This document shows, in pieces, positions 8,935 to 17,639 of a stretch of 64,000 bases of DNA. Every line of letters starts with the position of its first letter. Position 1 is the first letter of the stretch. The notes under the pieces were generated by a model. That model worked only from the letters and a program-made list of their open reading frames with translations, was not told the origin of the DNA and did no database searches. The stretch is from Rudanella lutea DSM 19387 (lineage in GTDB: Bacteria > Bacteroidota > Bacteroidia > Cytophagales > Spirosomataceae): positions 6,042,746 to 6,106,745 of the forward strand of contig NZ_KB913013.1 in assembly GCF_000383955.1 (NCBI RefSeq), read 5' to 3'. The position numbers and the translations under genes are program-made.

Positions 8935-9639
8935 AACACACGTGTCTGCGGCCATTTGCGTTGGTAATCCGGCTACCGGGCTGTCTTATTTTCGGCCTTT
9001 TTAGCCTTTGCGGGCAAACGTGGAACTGAAGCTATGGCTTCAATCCGACTGTAGCTGGGTATCGAAGGCTGTCCCGGCGCTTAAGCGGTTTAGGAAGTCG
9101 CTTTACGCCTACTTTAAATTTGGTGGTCTTGTTGAACCATTGAGCGTTGGTTTACTATACAACACATTTGGCGTCAAATCGCTTTAATTAAGGTGAGCTA
9201 TGGACAAACTCTTTTGTGAACCGTTGCTAATTAGATAGTTACTGACGCATAAAGACGCTTCGGCCATTTTCCCTAATTCACGTTAATTACTTATTCGAGA
9301 CTCTTTTGGTGTACAAACGCTACCGAGGTCCGTTAAATAAACGGGCGCCGACGTAATCATTCGGCCCCGAATGGTGTTCTCTTAGTATCCGTCGGTTGTA
9401 ATGTTCCGACTTTGGGTTTGCCGATTGGCTTTTTGTAGCCGCCCACCGGTTTCTATGACGCAATCGCAACAGACAAGCTATCTGAAACCCCCTATCGCCT
9501 GTCGGCACTTGTAGGGGTCGAGCTTCTTCTCTTTCTCAGGCAGTATTTCTGCTAATTTCTCCCGGATTCCGACCTACCCCCTTCGTATTGCCTGCGCTGG
9601 TATGGCGGTTATTCTTTCACTTCTACTGTCTAAAACAAC
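8935..9639. other. Long intergenic region, no gene found
   Basis: About 700 bases separate the divergent small genes. The only frame above 60 codons (minus strand 9320-9508) encodes an arginine-rich product without a plausible fold, and I reject it. A small hairpin, TGAAGC-tat-GGCTTCA, lies near 9027-9042. The region could hold promoters, an untranslated RNA or decayed sequence; I can support none of these. Confidence 0.4.
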
Positions 9640-9873
9640 ATGCGTATCAACTTCGACAAACTCTTCACGGTTGAAGGGAATATTATCACGCCCAAGGTTC
9701 GGATCAATATTCTGAGTGCGATCCGGGGAGGCCCCGAGATTTGTATGCTCAACAACACCATCAACGGCGTTGACCCTATTACCTGGCAAGGAAAAGATTT
9801 GCAGGTCGATATAACTGGCTCCGGCGACACCCTCGAATACTACATCTGGGGACTTGCCAATACCGGCTTGTAG
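9640..9873 (+). CDS. Small protein of unknown function, paralogue of the protein at 8469-8708
   Basis: The 77-residue protein starts MRINFDKLFTVEGN and ends GLANTGL. Its C-terminal half, W-x-GK-DLQVDI then YYIWGLAN, matches the minus-strand 79-residue protein; the N-terminal LFT block also aligns. Conservation between two diverged copies is good evidence that both are real genes. No signal peptide, cysteine pair or catalytic motif is visible. It has its own long promoter region and is followed after 11 bases by a 20-bp perfect hairpin. Confidence 0.65.
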   Translation: MRINFDKLFTVEGNIITPKVRINILSAIRGGPEICMLNNTINGVDPITWQGKDLQVDITGSGDTLEYYIWGLANTGL

Positions 9874-9884
9874 CACCTACAGAA

Positions 9885-9935
9885 CCAGTCGCCAGCGGCA
9901 CCGGAATCAAATTTCCCGGTGCCGCTGGCGACTGG
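9885..9935. terminator. 20-bp perfect hairpin between convergent genes
   Basis: Arms 9885-9904 (CCAGTCGCCAGCGGCACCGG) and 9916-9935 are perfect complements with an 11-base loop. It separates the small gene at 9640 from the convergent desaturase gene, whose stop codon begins one base later. There is no T-run, as in the 8178-8220 hairpin. Confidence 0.75.
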
Positions 9936-9936
9936 C

Positions 9937-11064
9937 TTAATAAGCCCCCACCGACATTCCGACCGGCTCTTTAACCGGCTCCTCGAGCGGGCGGCCCAGC
10001 TTGTGCAACATGCGGTAGTGCGAATACAAAGCCGACCCAAAACTTTTATTTTCGAGATACGGCAAGCCATATTCAGCCGCTGTAGACCGAACGATGGACG
10101 CCAGCACCGGGTAATGAATATGGCATACTTTGGGGAACAGATGATGTTCAACCTGGCGGTTCAGTCCTCCGCAAATGAAAGCCGCTAACCGGCTATTGGG
10201 CGCAAAGTTGGCCGTGGTCTGCAACTGATGGCTGGCCCACGTATTGGGCATGGTACCCGACCCATGTGCCAACGGAAAGGCCGTTCCCTCCACCACGTGC
10301 GCTAACTGAAACACCAGCCCCAGCACGAGCCCTTCGGCCAAATGCATGGCTACAAACCCCAGTAGCACCTGCCACCAAGCCAGCGGGAGCACGAGGCACG
10401 GCACAATCAGAAACGCAATGTAATACAGTCCTTTACCCACAAACAGGTTGATATGCTCGCGCCGGGGGTGGGTTGGGGTTTTGTGCTGCCCGATCTGCTT
10501 CTGATAAAATTTCTTGTAGTCTTTCCGGGCCACCCACGAGAGCGATGCCAGTGCATACAGCGGGAAGGTGTAAATATGCTGAAACCGATGCCAAGAAAAC
10601 AGGGGATCTTCGGGGTTGAGCCGCACCAATCCGGGTGCCAGCTCAATGTCTTCGTCGTGCCCAGGAATATTGGTGTACGTATGATGCACCACGTTATGGG
10701 TCAGTTTCCAGACGTACGGATTGGCCCCCAGCAGATAAAAACTGTTGCCCATCAGCCGATTGACCCAGGGCCGAGCCGAAAATGCGCCATGCAACCCATC
10801 GTGCGAAACATTGAAGCCGATGCAGGCAGCAAACACGCCCAAAATGATGCTAAGCCCAAGCATTACCCACGGCCCAAACCAATTTGACAGGATGAGCCCG
10901 TATAATAGCACGTAGCCCGAAAGGAAAAAAATGGCTTTAATCCACATGGCGCCATTGGCGTGGGTTGAAATGCCCTGCCCGGCAAAATATGCATCGACCC
11001 GCTTGCGCAGCGTAGCATAAAACGTGGACGAATGGGCCGCAGTAAACTTTAGGTTGTTTGACAT
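9937..11064 (-). CDS. Membrane fatty acid desaturase (front-end/DesA3-like)
   Basis: The 375-residue protein has the three histidine boxes of membrane di-iron desaturases: HDGLH (88-92), HNVVHH (123-128) and QVEHH (304-308). Glutamine in the third box is typical of front-end (delta-5/delta-6 type) and related acyl desaturases. Two pairs of hydrophobic segments (about 42-85 and 215-260) flank the boxes. It would insert a double bond into acyl chains of membrane lipids using O2 and an electron donor. No cytochrome b5 domain is fused, so a separate ferredoxin or reductase is needed. The exact regiochemistry cannot be read from sequence. It is transcribed alone. Confidence 0.92.
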   Translation of the reverse strand: MSNNLKFTAAHSSTFYATLRKRVDAYFAGQGISTHANGAMWIKAIFFLSGYVLLYGLILSNWFGPWVMLGLSIILGVFAACIGFNVSHDGLHGAFSARPWVNRLMGNSFYLLGANPYVWKLTHNVVHHTYTNIPGHDEDIELAPGLVRLNPEDPLFSWHRFQHIYTFPLYALASLSWVARKDYKKFYQKQIGQHKTPTHPRREHINLFVGKGLYYIAFLIVPCLVLPLAWWQVLLGFVAMHLAEGLVLGLVFQLAHVVEGTAFPLAHGSGTMPNTWASHQLQTTANFAPNSRLAAFICGGLNRQVEHHLFPKVCHIHYPVLASIVRSTAAEYGLPYLENKSFGSALYSHYRMLHKLGRPLEEPVKEPVGMSVGAY

Positions 11065-11629
11065 TCAATAGGGGTTCAATAACGCATTAATAAACAGGTG
11101 TGGTTAGCCCACGCTAAGCCTTATCGACTGGCCGAAAGCCATAGTCGATTCAGGGCGCTGCGGGCAGATTGAAATTTCGGAAGGAATAGACCGGTAACGG
11201 ATTTAACAATGATTGGACGGGTTAGCTGAGTGCCCATTTACGGGCCACCGGGCTGTGTTGTCGGATATTCAACGCGCCAGTTGGGCTCGCGAAAATCCGC
11301 AGATGTACGAAGCAAGCTTGTAAGCTACCACCTTTTGCGCAGAAGTCAAGGTAAGGTGGAGTTTAACCGACAAATCAATAGACTGTCCGTATTAGTGGAA
11401 CGCTAGATGTCGATAAAGATTGTTCATTTGTTGCTTTACCGTATCGCATTTCAACTTTGTATAGCCTCTACCTTGTGGGCAGTGCTACACCTATATCCCA
11501 AATAAGGTTACTTCGTGCCAGCAAGTCTCCCTAACCTATGGCATTATGTAGTAAGACAATCTTTTTGACTACACTTATGTGAACGCACTAAACCAGTTCA
11601 TATATTTACACCACTCATCAGCCTCTACA
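11065..11629. other. Long divergent intergenic region
   Basis: About 565 bases between the divergent desaturase and DUF5694 genes hold no credible gene. An imperfect hairpin lies at 11123-11149 (ATCGACT and AGTCGAT outer arms with GGC/GCC inside). Directly before the desaturase ATG, a repeated TATTGAA flanks CCCC on the minus strand. The size leaves room for long leaders or a small RNA, but I see no clear signal for one. Confidence 0.35.
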
Positions 11630-12499
11630 ATGACGCACCCACCCGGCAAGATTATGCTTGCCATTCTCCTTCTTTTTGTCCGCACTCTGGTGGCCCTGGC
11701 GCAGGAGGGCCCGTCTGCTCAGATAATGATTGTGGGCTTCGATCACCTCAATCAGCTCTACAATAAACAACCCCAATCCGACGTCTATAGCCCCAAAAAA
11801 CAGGCTGAACTTACAAAGCTGAACGACTGTCTGGAGACCTATGCCCCCGATATGATTTTGGTCGAGGTAGACCCGAAGGAGCAGGGCCGCATCGACAGTT
11901 TGTATCAAGGCTACGTAACGGGCAAACTATCCCTTACCGATATAGAAGAGGGACGCGGAGAAACCTTTCAGATCGGGTTTGTTTTGGCAAAACGCCTGAA
12001 ACACAAGCGGATCTACTGTGCTGACCATTATGAAGCCACCTCGCAATCGTTGCTGGCCGAAGGCGAAAACATCGAAATATTCAGGCAGGGTTTACAGCAG
12101 CTTCAGGGCTTGGCCCGGCCCTTGAAAAAAAGGGTGCAACAAGACAGCGTGTCGTTGTACGACTATATCACTCGGCTGAACCAACCCGATCTGATTATGT
12201 TCACCCATCGGCTGTTTTACAACCTCCCTGCGGCTGTTATGGATGGTGAATTTTCCAAAACCGCCACAAACACGGTCGACGTGCGTAACGTGGACAAACG
12301 CTACATCGGCGCCGAATACATCAGTCTGTTTTACAACCGCAATCTGAAGATTTACAGTAATGTGCTGCGCTATCAACGGCAGTATCAGGGAAAACGGCTC
12401 CTGCTCATGTTTGGCGTAACCCATGTGGGCGTGCTGCAGGAGCTTTACCGGGCCAACCCCCATTACAAACTGGTTTCTCCGCTTTCGTACTGCCCTTAG
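11630..12499 (+). CDS. DUF5694 protein (TraB/GumN-like), exported
   Basis: I chose the ATG at 11630, which begins MTHPPGKIMLAILLLFVRTLVALAQ, a fair signal peptide; an in-frame GTG at 11579 adds 17 residues. The 289-residue protein matches the Bacteroidota DUF5694 family: AQIMIVGFDHL near the start, DMILVEVDP, a helical middle with LAEGENIEIF and a C-terminal LLLMFGVTHVGVL strand. The fold resembles the TraB/GumN/EreA group in its GxxH and E-containing motifs, so a hydrolase-like role is possible but unproven. It is transcribed alone between a desaturase and a DUF4886 gene. Confidence 0.75.
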   Translation: MTHPPGKIMLAILLLFVRTLVALAQEGPSAQIMIVGFDHLNQLYNKQPQSDVYSPKKQAELTKLNDCLETYAPDMILVEVDPKEQGRIDSLYQGYVTGKLSLTDIEEGRGETFQIGFVLAKRLKHKRIYCADHYEATSQSLLAEGENIEIFRQGLQQLQGLARPLKKRVQQDSVSLYDYITRLNQPDLIMFTHRLFYNLPAAVMDGEFSKTATNTVDVRNVDKRYIGAEYISLFYNRNLKIYSNVLRYQRQYQGKRLLLMFGVTHVGVLQELYRANPHYKLVSPLSYCP

Positions 12500-12534
12500 G
12501 CCCGTTCGGCAGTCACGTCAAACACAACGGCTTA

Positions 12535-13503
12535 TTACTCACCGAGCCAAACCGGACGCGATCTGGCCTTGCGTCGCTCTTTCTTCACCGTCGACCAGGC
12601 CGTTTTTTTGAGTTGACGGGCAAACGCTTCATCAACTTCGGCGGGTCGAAAGGCCAGTTTACGGGGCGATTCGTTGAACAGAAATCCGTACCAGACAAGC
12701 CCACCCAAATAGCAGCCGGCCGCATTGGCGTGGTGCGAATCGAACGACAGTTTGGCGCCGTCCCAGCGGTAGCCCACATGCAGCGAGTGGTCTTGTTTGG
12801 GCAAAGACGGGGCTTGAGGCCGCGCAAAATCGTACGCCAAGTCCCGACGATACGCCCATTTAGAGCGGCTACCGATGCGCCAGAAGGCATCGCCGTTAGG
12901 GATGATAGGCAGGTTCAGCTCGTCGGCAATGGCATGGTAAGCAGCCCTTGATTTTTCCCACATTTGCGCGGCATTGTCGGCCGAATCGCCCTCGGCAATC
13001 CGGCTAAAATCATTAGAATCGGACCGATACGCCCAGGTTTGATGGATCACCACCGTTGCGTTGGGCTGTAACTTCCGAACGTAGTCGTACAGCTTCTGCG
13101 CGTAGGGCCGATACGTGGTAGGGTCACCCGATAGTATGGATGCCTGCTGAATCGTAATTACATCCCACACGCCCTCAGACAGCAGCATTTTCAGCGACTT
13201 CCCGCCGTATGGTTTTCCATTGGGGTCGGCCGGGTCGCGCTCGGCAGCTTCCACATGCGTCCAGTGCCGTTGGAGTGAACTTCCGCCAATTTCGGCCCGC
13301 CCAATAATGAGCGGATGCCCGCCCTCTTTGCTTAGTTGTGGCAGATAGCGCGATGCGTTTTGCGAAAAACTGTTGCCGATCATGAACAGCCGCAGGGGTG
13401 TCTGGCCCTTGCCCGCAGATGGTTGCGCTTGAGCAGCCCCCAGCAAAAAAAGCAATAACAGAAATACGGAAGCAGGTCGGGCGAGGGGTTGGATGGGCTT
13501 CAT
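12535..13503 (-). CDS. DUF4886 / SGNH-hydrolase-like exported protein
   Basis: The ATG at 13503 gives a signal peptide (VFLLLLFLLGAAQAQ) and a 322-residue protein. The frame stays open upstream to 13965, but that extension is antisense to the permease gene and has no coding character. After the signal comes LFMIGNSFSQN, the GxSF-type nucleophile block of DUF4886; DVITIQQAS follows, and FDSHHANAAG near the C-terminus supplies the D-x-x-H pair. The family is related to SGNH/GDSL esterases, so it may deacylate or deacetylate a carbohydrate in the periplasm; the substrate is unknown. It lies 68 bases downstream of the TauE/SafE gene. Confidence 0.8.
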   Translation of the reverse strand: MKPIQPLARPASVFLLLLFLLGAAQAQPSAGKGQTPLRLFMIGNSFSQNASRYLPQLSKEGGHPLIIGRAEIGGSSLQRHWTHVEAAERDPADPNGKPYGGKSLKMLLSEGVWDVITIQQASILSGDPTTYRPYAQKLYDYVRKLQPNATVVIHQTWAYRSDSNDFSRIAEGDSADNAAQMWEKSRAAYHAIADELNLPIIPNGDAFWRIGSRSKWAYRRDLAYDFARPQAPSLPKQDHSLHVGYRWDGAKLSFDSHHANAAGCYLGGLVWYGFLFNESPRKLAFRPAEVDEAFARQLKKTAWSTVKKERRKARSRPVWLGE

Positions 13504-13571
13504 GAAGTGGGTTTTGGTTTCATAAGGTCGGTCTGCTGACTGCCTACCCATCAATCCACGGCGTTTCAACG

Positions 13572-14369
13572 CTACGAAACCTCGCGCAGGAGGATGTAGA
13601 CGCCCAGCAACAACACAAAATAGCCGAACGATTTTTTGAGCCGAGCCCCCGATATATACCGCGATAGGTGCGAGCCTATGAAAATGCCCGTGACCGAAAG
13701 CAGGGTAAAGCGGAGCAAAAATGACCAGTCGATGGCGACATGACTTAGGTCGCCGGTGAAGCCAATCAGTGATTTCACGGCGATGATGAGGAGCGACGTA
13801 CCCACGGCTATTTTCATGGGCAACCGCGCCAACAACACGAGTGCCGGGATAATCAGAAAGCCCCCTCCTGCCCCAACCAGTCCGGTTAGCAACCCAACCA
13901 GAGCACCCTCGGCCGCAATCAAGGGCAGTTTTAGACCTTCGGACCGGGCGGGCGTACCCACACAACCCTGACCCCGAATCATCGACAGAGCAGCCCCCAG
14001 CATGAGCAGGCTAAACAGGACCATGATGACCCCATTACGCGTGAGCGTGAGCGACCCCACAACACCGAGCGATTCGGGAATGGCTGGGAGCAGGTAATGC
14101 CGCGAGGTGTACACCGCCACAAACGAAGGCACCGAAAAGACCAGCGCCACCCGGTAGTCGACCTGCCGCTGCCGCATGTAGGTTATAGCCCCCACGAGTG
14201 AGGTGGTTCCGACCACAAAAAGCGAGTAAGCCGATGAGGTGACCGGGTTAATATGCAGCAGATACACCAGAATAGGCAAGGTCAGGATACTGCCCCCTCC
14301 GCCAATCAGGCCGAGCGAAATGCCCACACAAACCGAGGCCGAGAGGCCGGCAATTTCCAGAATATTCAT
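13572..14369 (-). CDS. TauE/SafE-family membrane permease
   Basis: The 265-residue protein has about eight transmembrane segments in two repeats, each opening with a glycine-rich loop (GLIGGGGSILTLPIL near residue 20 and GLVGAGGGFLIIPAL near 165). That is the signature of the TauE/SafE (DUF81) family, which exports sulfite, sulfonates or related small organic anions. A cytoplasmic loop contains one cysteine (GCVG). It is probably co-transcribed with the DUF4886 gene. The substrate cannot be told from sequence. Confidence 0.9.
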   Translation of the reverse strand: MNILEIAGLSASVCVGISLGLIGGGGSILTLPILVYLLHINPVTSSAYSLFVVGTTSLVGAITYMRQRQVDYRVALVFSVPSFVAVYTSRHYLLPAIPESLGVVGSLTLTRNGVIMVLFSLLMLGAALSMIRGQGCVGTPARSEGLKLPLIAAEGALVGLLTGLVGAGGGFLIIPALVLLARLPMKIAVGTSLLIIAVKSLIGFTGDLSHVAIDWSFLLRFTLLSVTGIFIGSHLSRYISGARLKKSFGYFVLLLGVYILLREVS

Positions 14370-14708
14370 GGTTCATCGCGTTTTCGATAACGCCGGGCCA
14401 AGGTTTTTTTGTACGAGTTCGTCAATACGAACAGTTACATTTTTCCTATCGTAAAAAATGGATAAACAGCTCTTTGAGAAGCTCAGGGCGACTCAGAACT
14501 TGAGTCTAATTGGCTAACCTGTTGCTATTTATACGTCACCCTGAGCCTGTCGAAGGGCTGTGCGTCAGCAACTAATTGTAAATCAGACAGTCGCAAACTA
14601 CGTTATTTATAATTCAGGTTAATGTTAGTTTTTCATGCTGACGAAGGACCGGGCCGAAGTGGGATAAAATGCCACATTAGCCTTCCCATTGTACCGGCAA
14701 AATCAACC
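14370..14708. other. Intergenic region upstream of the permease gene
   Basis: About 340 bases with no credible gene. It holds the permease promoter and a 22-base sequence at 14536-14557 that I recognise as a common dispersed intergenic repeat. It also holds CCTATCGTAA at 14445-14454, shared with the ars operator region. Confidence 0.5.
14536..14557. repeat. Short dispersed repeat, TCACCCTGAGCCTGTCGAAG type
   Basis: The sequence starts TCACCCTGAGCCTGTCGAAG and ends GG. CCCT...AGGG ends make an imperfect palindrome. From general knowledge this string recurs in intergenic DNA of many bacteria; only one copy is seen in this window. Confidence 0.4.
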
Positions 14709-15476
14709 CTACAGGTCTTTCCTGGCAAACACCCGAACGGCCAGCCATACCGGCACCACCGCCCAGATGAGCATCACACCCAGTGCGTACAACGACCCGG
14801 TCATGCTCCCGAAAAACTCCTGATACAAAGCCCCTGTGTAGCCCATCAGGGCCGATACATCCATTTGCAGCATAATGAAAATCCGGGCCAGATCGACGGG
14901 GTTAAGCGTCGTGAGTACCAGCATAGCCTTTTCAAGGGGGTAGTCGCTGAAGGTAAACAGGATAGTGAGTACCAGACCGTCGTACAGCAGGCCAAAATAA
15001 AACCAGATAAGCAGGGCCAGTCCAATTCCCTTGGCTTTGTCGCGGGTGCAAACCGACGCCAGAAATGCCAGCGCCACAAACACCAGCGTAAGCGCGATAC
15101 CCGCAGCCAGCAGCGCAGCGCCTGTAGCACTGGGGGCGTAGTACAGCACCGGTGCGCCAACGCCCACCAGAAAAGCCGTTACGAGCGACGATGCCACCCC
15201 CGCAAATTCGCTCAGGAGCAGCTTACTTCGGTTGATGGGCTGAGCAAGCAGCAGCTCGATAAACTCGTAGGAGTTGTAAAAGTGGATGGTTGTAAAGATG
15301 AGGCTGATAAGTGGCACCACCATCAGTACGATGTTGAGCAGGCTCATCAGGCCTTTGCTGGCATTGCTTTCCATGCCAAACAGGGTGGCCGAAACCACCA
15401 GCAGAAACACCGTATAAGCCAGCACAATCCGGTTTTGCAGGATGTCGAGCCAGACGTATTTGATGACCTTGTTCAT
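14709..15476 (-). CDS. nosY: ABC transporter permease of the nos cluster (NosY)
   Basis: The ATG at 15476 begins MNKVIKYVWLDILQNR; the frame is open further upstream but that stretch is octamer-repeat DNA. The 255-residue protein has six hydrophobic segments, typical of the ABC-2 permease partner of NosF. With NosF and NosD it forms the complex that helps insert the copper-sulfide CuZ centre into nitrous oxide reductase in the periplasm. It is the last gene of the minus-strand nos run, about 98 bases after nosF. Identity as NosY rests on fold and position. Confidence 0.85.
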   Translation of the reverse strand: MNKVIKYVWLDILQNRIVLAYTVFLLVVSATLFGMESNASKGLMSLLNIVLMVVPLISLIFTTIHFYNSYEFIELLLAQPINRSKLLLSEFAGVASSLVTAFLVGVGAPVLYYAPSATGAALLAAGIALTLVFVALAFLASVCTRDKAKGIGLALLIWFYFGLLYDGLVLTILFTFSDYPLEKAMLVLTTLNPVDLARIFIMLQMDVSALMGYTGALYQEFFGSMTGSLYALGVMLIWAVVPVWLAVRVFARKDL

Positions 15477-15483
15477 GGGTAAA

Positions 15484-15631
15484 GAGTGAATGAGTGAAGG
15501 AGTAAAAGAGTGAAAGAGTGAAAGAGTGCGGGCCGCGGACGGAAATGAGTGAATGCCGCACTGCAACTCAAAGGTCAACCGTTCGACAGTTTCTCGCTTA
15601 ATCGCTCTTTCACTCTTTCACTCTTTTGCTC
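15484..15631. repeat. GAGTGAAA octamer arrays in inverted orientation
   Basis: On the plus strand the 8-base unit GAGTGAAA (with variants GAGTGAAT, GAGTGAAG, GAGTAAAA) repeats about 5.6 times at 15484-15528, with one more copy at 15547-15554. The same unit on the minus strand (TTTCACTC on plus) repeats at 15608-15615 and 15616-15623, with variants either side. The second array lies inside the 3' end of nosF and encodes its charged C-terminus. Confidence 0.75.
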
Positions 15632-16342
15632 ATTGGCCATGATTCTCGCAATTGCCTTACCCAGCCTGACTTCGCCGGTGATGTCTTTGAGCCATTCGAC
15701 CGGCTTGAAAAACTGTAACTGACCGTCCTGCAAGTACATCACGTCGGTAGTTAGTTCGTCGAGGTCGCTCAGTATATGGGACGTAATCAGAATCAGCTTG
15801 CCTTTGGCTTTTTCCCGCAGGATTTTGTCTTTCAGAATCTCCGTGGCCAGAGGGTCGAGCCCGGCGGTGGGTTCGTCCAGAATAAGCACTTTGGGGTCGA
15901 ACAGAAAGGCCAGGCAGGCACTCACTTTTTGGCGCGTTCCGCCCGAAAGCGACCGCATCGTTTTATCGAAAAGCGCGGGGAGCCCAAAGGCGTGAATCAG
16001 CTCTTCGTCCAGTTGTTCACGTTGCCGTTGTCCCCCACTCCGCAAGTCTTTCATCATCGCAAACACCTGCCGAATCTTCATGTTGTCGGGGTATCGGCCA
16101 ATCTGCGGCATGTAGCCAATGTCGCGCCGGTACTGCCACCCGTCACGGATCGGTTCGCCCAAAAAACGGATTTCACCGGCATCGGGTACCACCAACCCCA
16201 AAATCGACTTGATAAATGTGGTTTTTCCCGATCCATTGGGACCAATAAGCGACACGGCCTGTCTGGCCGTCAAGGTTGCCGAAAGCGGTTGCAGGACCTT
16301 TAGCCGGCCGTACGATTTTTCGAGGTTGGTAACGCTAATCAT
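15575..16342 (-). CDS. nosF: ABC transporter ATP-binding protein of the nos cluster (NosF)
   Basis: The 255-residue protein has Walker A GPNGSGKT (34-41), the Q-loop MPQIG near 78-82, signature LSGGTRQK (132-139), Walker B VLILDEP (152-158) and H-loop TSHIL. It powers the NosFY(D) complex for CuZ maturation of NosZ. Its start overlaps the nosD stop by four bases (ATGA), so the two are translationally coupled. The last 18 or so residues (KSERVKERLSEKL) are encoded by the GAGTGAAA octamer array, so the native C-terminus was probably extended or replaced by repeat expansion. Confidence 0.9.
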   Translation of the reverse strand: MISVTNLEKSYGRLKVLQPLSATLTARQAVSLIGPNGSGKTTFIKSILGLVVPDAGEIRFLGEPIRDGWQYRRDIGYMPQIGRYPDNMKIRQVFAMMKDLRSGGQRQREQLDEELIHAFGLPALFDKTMRSLSGGTRQKVSACLAFLFDPKVLILDEPTAGLDPLATEILKDKILREKAKGKLILITSHILSDLDELTTDVMYLQDGQLQFFKPVEWLKDITGEVRLGKAIARIMANEQKSERVKERLSEKLSNG

Positions 16343-17565
16343 GGTTGTTTCATCAAAGGGTTGGCATCCACTAAGGCTTCGGGCGTCAGGCTCGGAATTA
16401 CCTTTTCGGCCCGGTCGAGGAGGGTCACAATAAAGCTGCGGAGGAGCACCACGCCGTGCGGCATCTGCTCAATTATCATGGAATACAGGCTAACCGGGTG
16501 GTAGGGCACATCGCCCCGGCCGTCGCGGTTCAGGTCGTAGCCCTCATACTTGTCCCAGTAGTTCCGGTCGAAGGTGTTAAACACCGTCGTCCCGTTGGTT
16601 GCCACGTCGAACGTGTTGGCGATGAACGTATTCTGACTGAACACATTGTCGTTGCAACTTGCCTGAATCCGCATCCCCCAGCCGTTTTCGGTCAGACGAT
16701 TGTTGCGGCAGTTGATCCGGCTCGTGCCTTCCATATGGATACCGACGGTGTTCTTGCGGAAGGTATTCTGCTCAATCTGACTATCGGATATATCTTTCAG
16801 CAACAGGCCGTAAGCCGCGCTGCCCCAGTTCTGGTCAAAGGTATTGTGGCGCATAATCACCTGGCGGGTGTACATCACGGCCACCCCTGCGCCGTTTTGG
16901 CGGAAGGTGTTGTAGAAATAGCTGTTTTCGTGCGAAAACATGAAGTGCAACCCGTAGCGAATATTGCCGTGGCTGTAGTTACGACGGATGGTCGAGTGGG
17001 TCACAAACTCGAAATAAATGCCGTCGCGGTGCCCCCGAATGTGGTTGTCCTGAATGCTCAGGCTATCGCATTTCCAGGCATGAATGGCGTTGCCGGTGGT
17101 TTGCTCTTCCTGCGGGCTACCGGCAATGTCGTTCTGCCGAACCAGACAGTTGTCCGAGGCCGACATATACACCCCAAAATAGGCATTACGGATTCGGTTA
17201 CCCACCACCCGCACGCGACGGGTCGAGAGAATTTTTACGGCGGCCCAGTCGATGGTGCTTGTCCGCCCGACGTTGCGTAGTTCGAGCCCCTGAATCGTCA
17301 CATCGGCCGCCGTAACCGTAAAAATCTCGCCTTTTTTCTGCCCGTCGACAACCGGGAAATTCAGGCCCAAAATAACCAGCGGCTTGTCAACGGCTAAGTT
17401 CGTTTCGCGGTATAGCCCGCTCTGAATCAGCACCGTATCGAACGGAGCCGCCTGGACCAAGCCCTGCCGAATGGTACGTATGGCCCCGTTTGGGCCAACT
17501 ACCACCGTCCGGGCCGATGCCAGCAGCGGAAACAGCAACAGCAGTAGGTAACGTAGCGGCTTCAT
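16339..17565 (-). CDS. nosD: Periplasmic NosD copper-centre maturation protein
   Basis: The 408-residue protein has a signal peptide (YLLLLLFPLLASA) followed by a right-handed parallel beta-helix of NosD type, with N-rich turns such as NRIRNAYFG, RQNDIAGS and RENYWDK-like strands; the C-terminal GYDLNRDGRGDVPYHPVSLY segment is characteristic of the family. NosD works in the periplasm with NosF and NosY to assemble the tetranuclear CuZ site of NosZ. It overlaps nosF by four bases. Upstream it is separated from the NosL-fusion gene by 126 bases that contain two heptamer repeat tracts. Confidence 0.92.
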   Translation of the reverse strand: MKPLRYLLLLLFPLLASARTVVVGPNGAIRTIRQGLVQAAPFDTVLIQSGLYRETNLAVDKPLVILGLNFPVVDGQKKGEIFTVTAADVTIQGLELRNVGRTSTIDWAAVKILSTRRVRVVGNRIRNAYFGVYMSASDNCLVRQNDIAGSPQEEQTTGNAIHAWKCDSLSIQDNHIRGHRDGIYFEFVTHSTIRRNYSHGNIRYGLHFMFSHENSYFYNTFRQNGAGVAVMYTRQVIMRHNTFDQNWGSAAYGLLLKDISDSQIEQNTFRKNTVGIHMEGTSRINCRNNRLTENGWGMRIQASCNDNVFSQNTFIANTFDVATNGTTVFNTFDRNYWDKYEGYDLNRDGRGDVPYHPVSLYSMIIEQMPHGVVLLRSFIVTLLDRAEKVIPSLTPEALVDANPLMKQP

Positions 17566-17639
17566 GATGTAATGTGTAATGCGTAAAAATTAGCAGGCCA
17601 ACCCACAAGAAATTGCCTGATTATCAGCCATAAAGGCAT

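Noticed and set aside
9320-9508. 62-codon minus-strand frame in the small-gene islet
   Set aside because: Arginine-rich, no similarity to the other small proteins and no operon context.
13504-13965. In-frame N-terminal extension of the DUF4886 gene
   Set aside because: It runs antisense through the TauE/SafE permease gene, and the clear signal peptide begins at 13503.
14622-15482. 286-codon plus-strand open frame
   Set aside because: Antisense to nosY and rich in His/Gln; no motif and no start context.
15477-15578. N-terminal extension of NosY
   Set aside because: The extra residues are translated GAGTGAAA repeat DNA, and the conserved start is at 15476.
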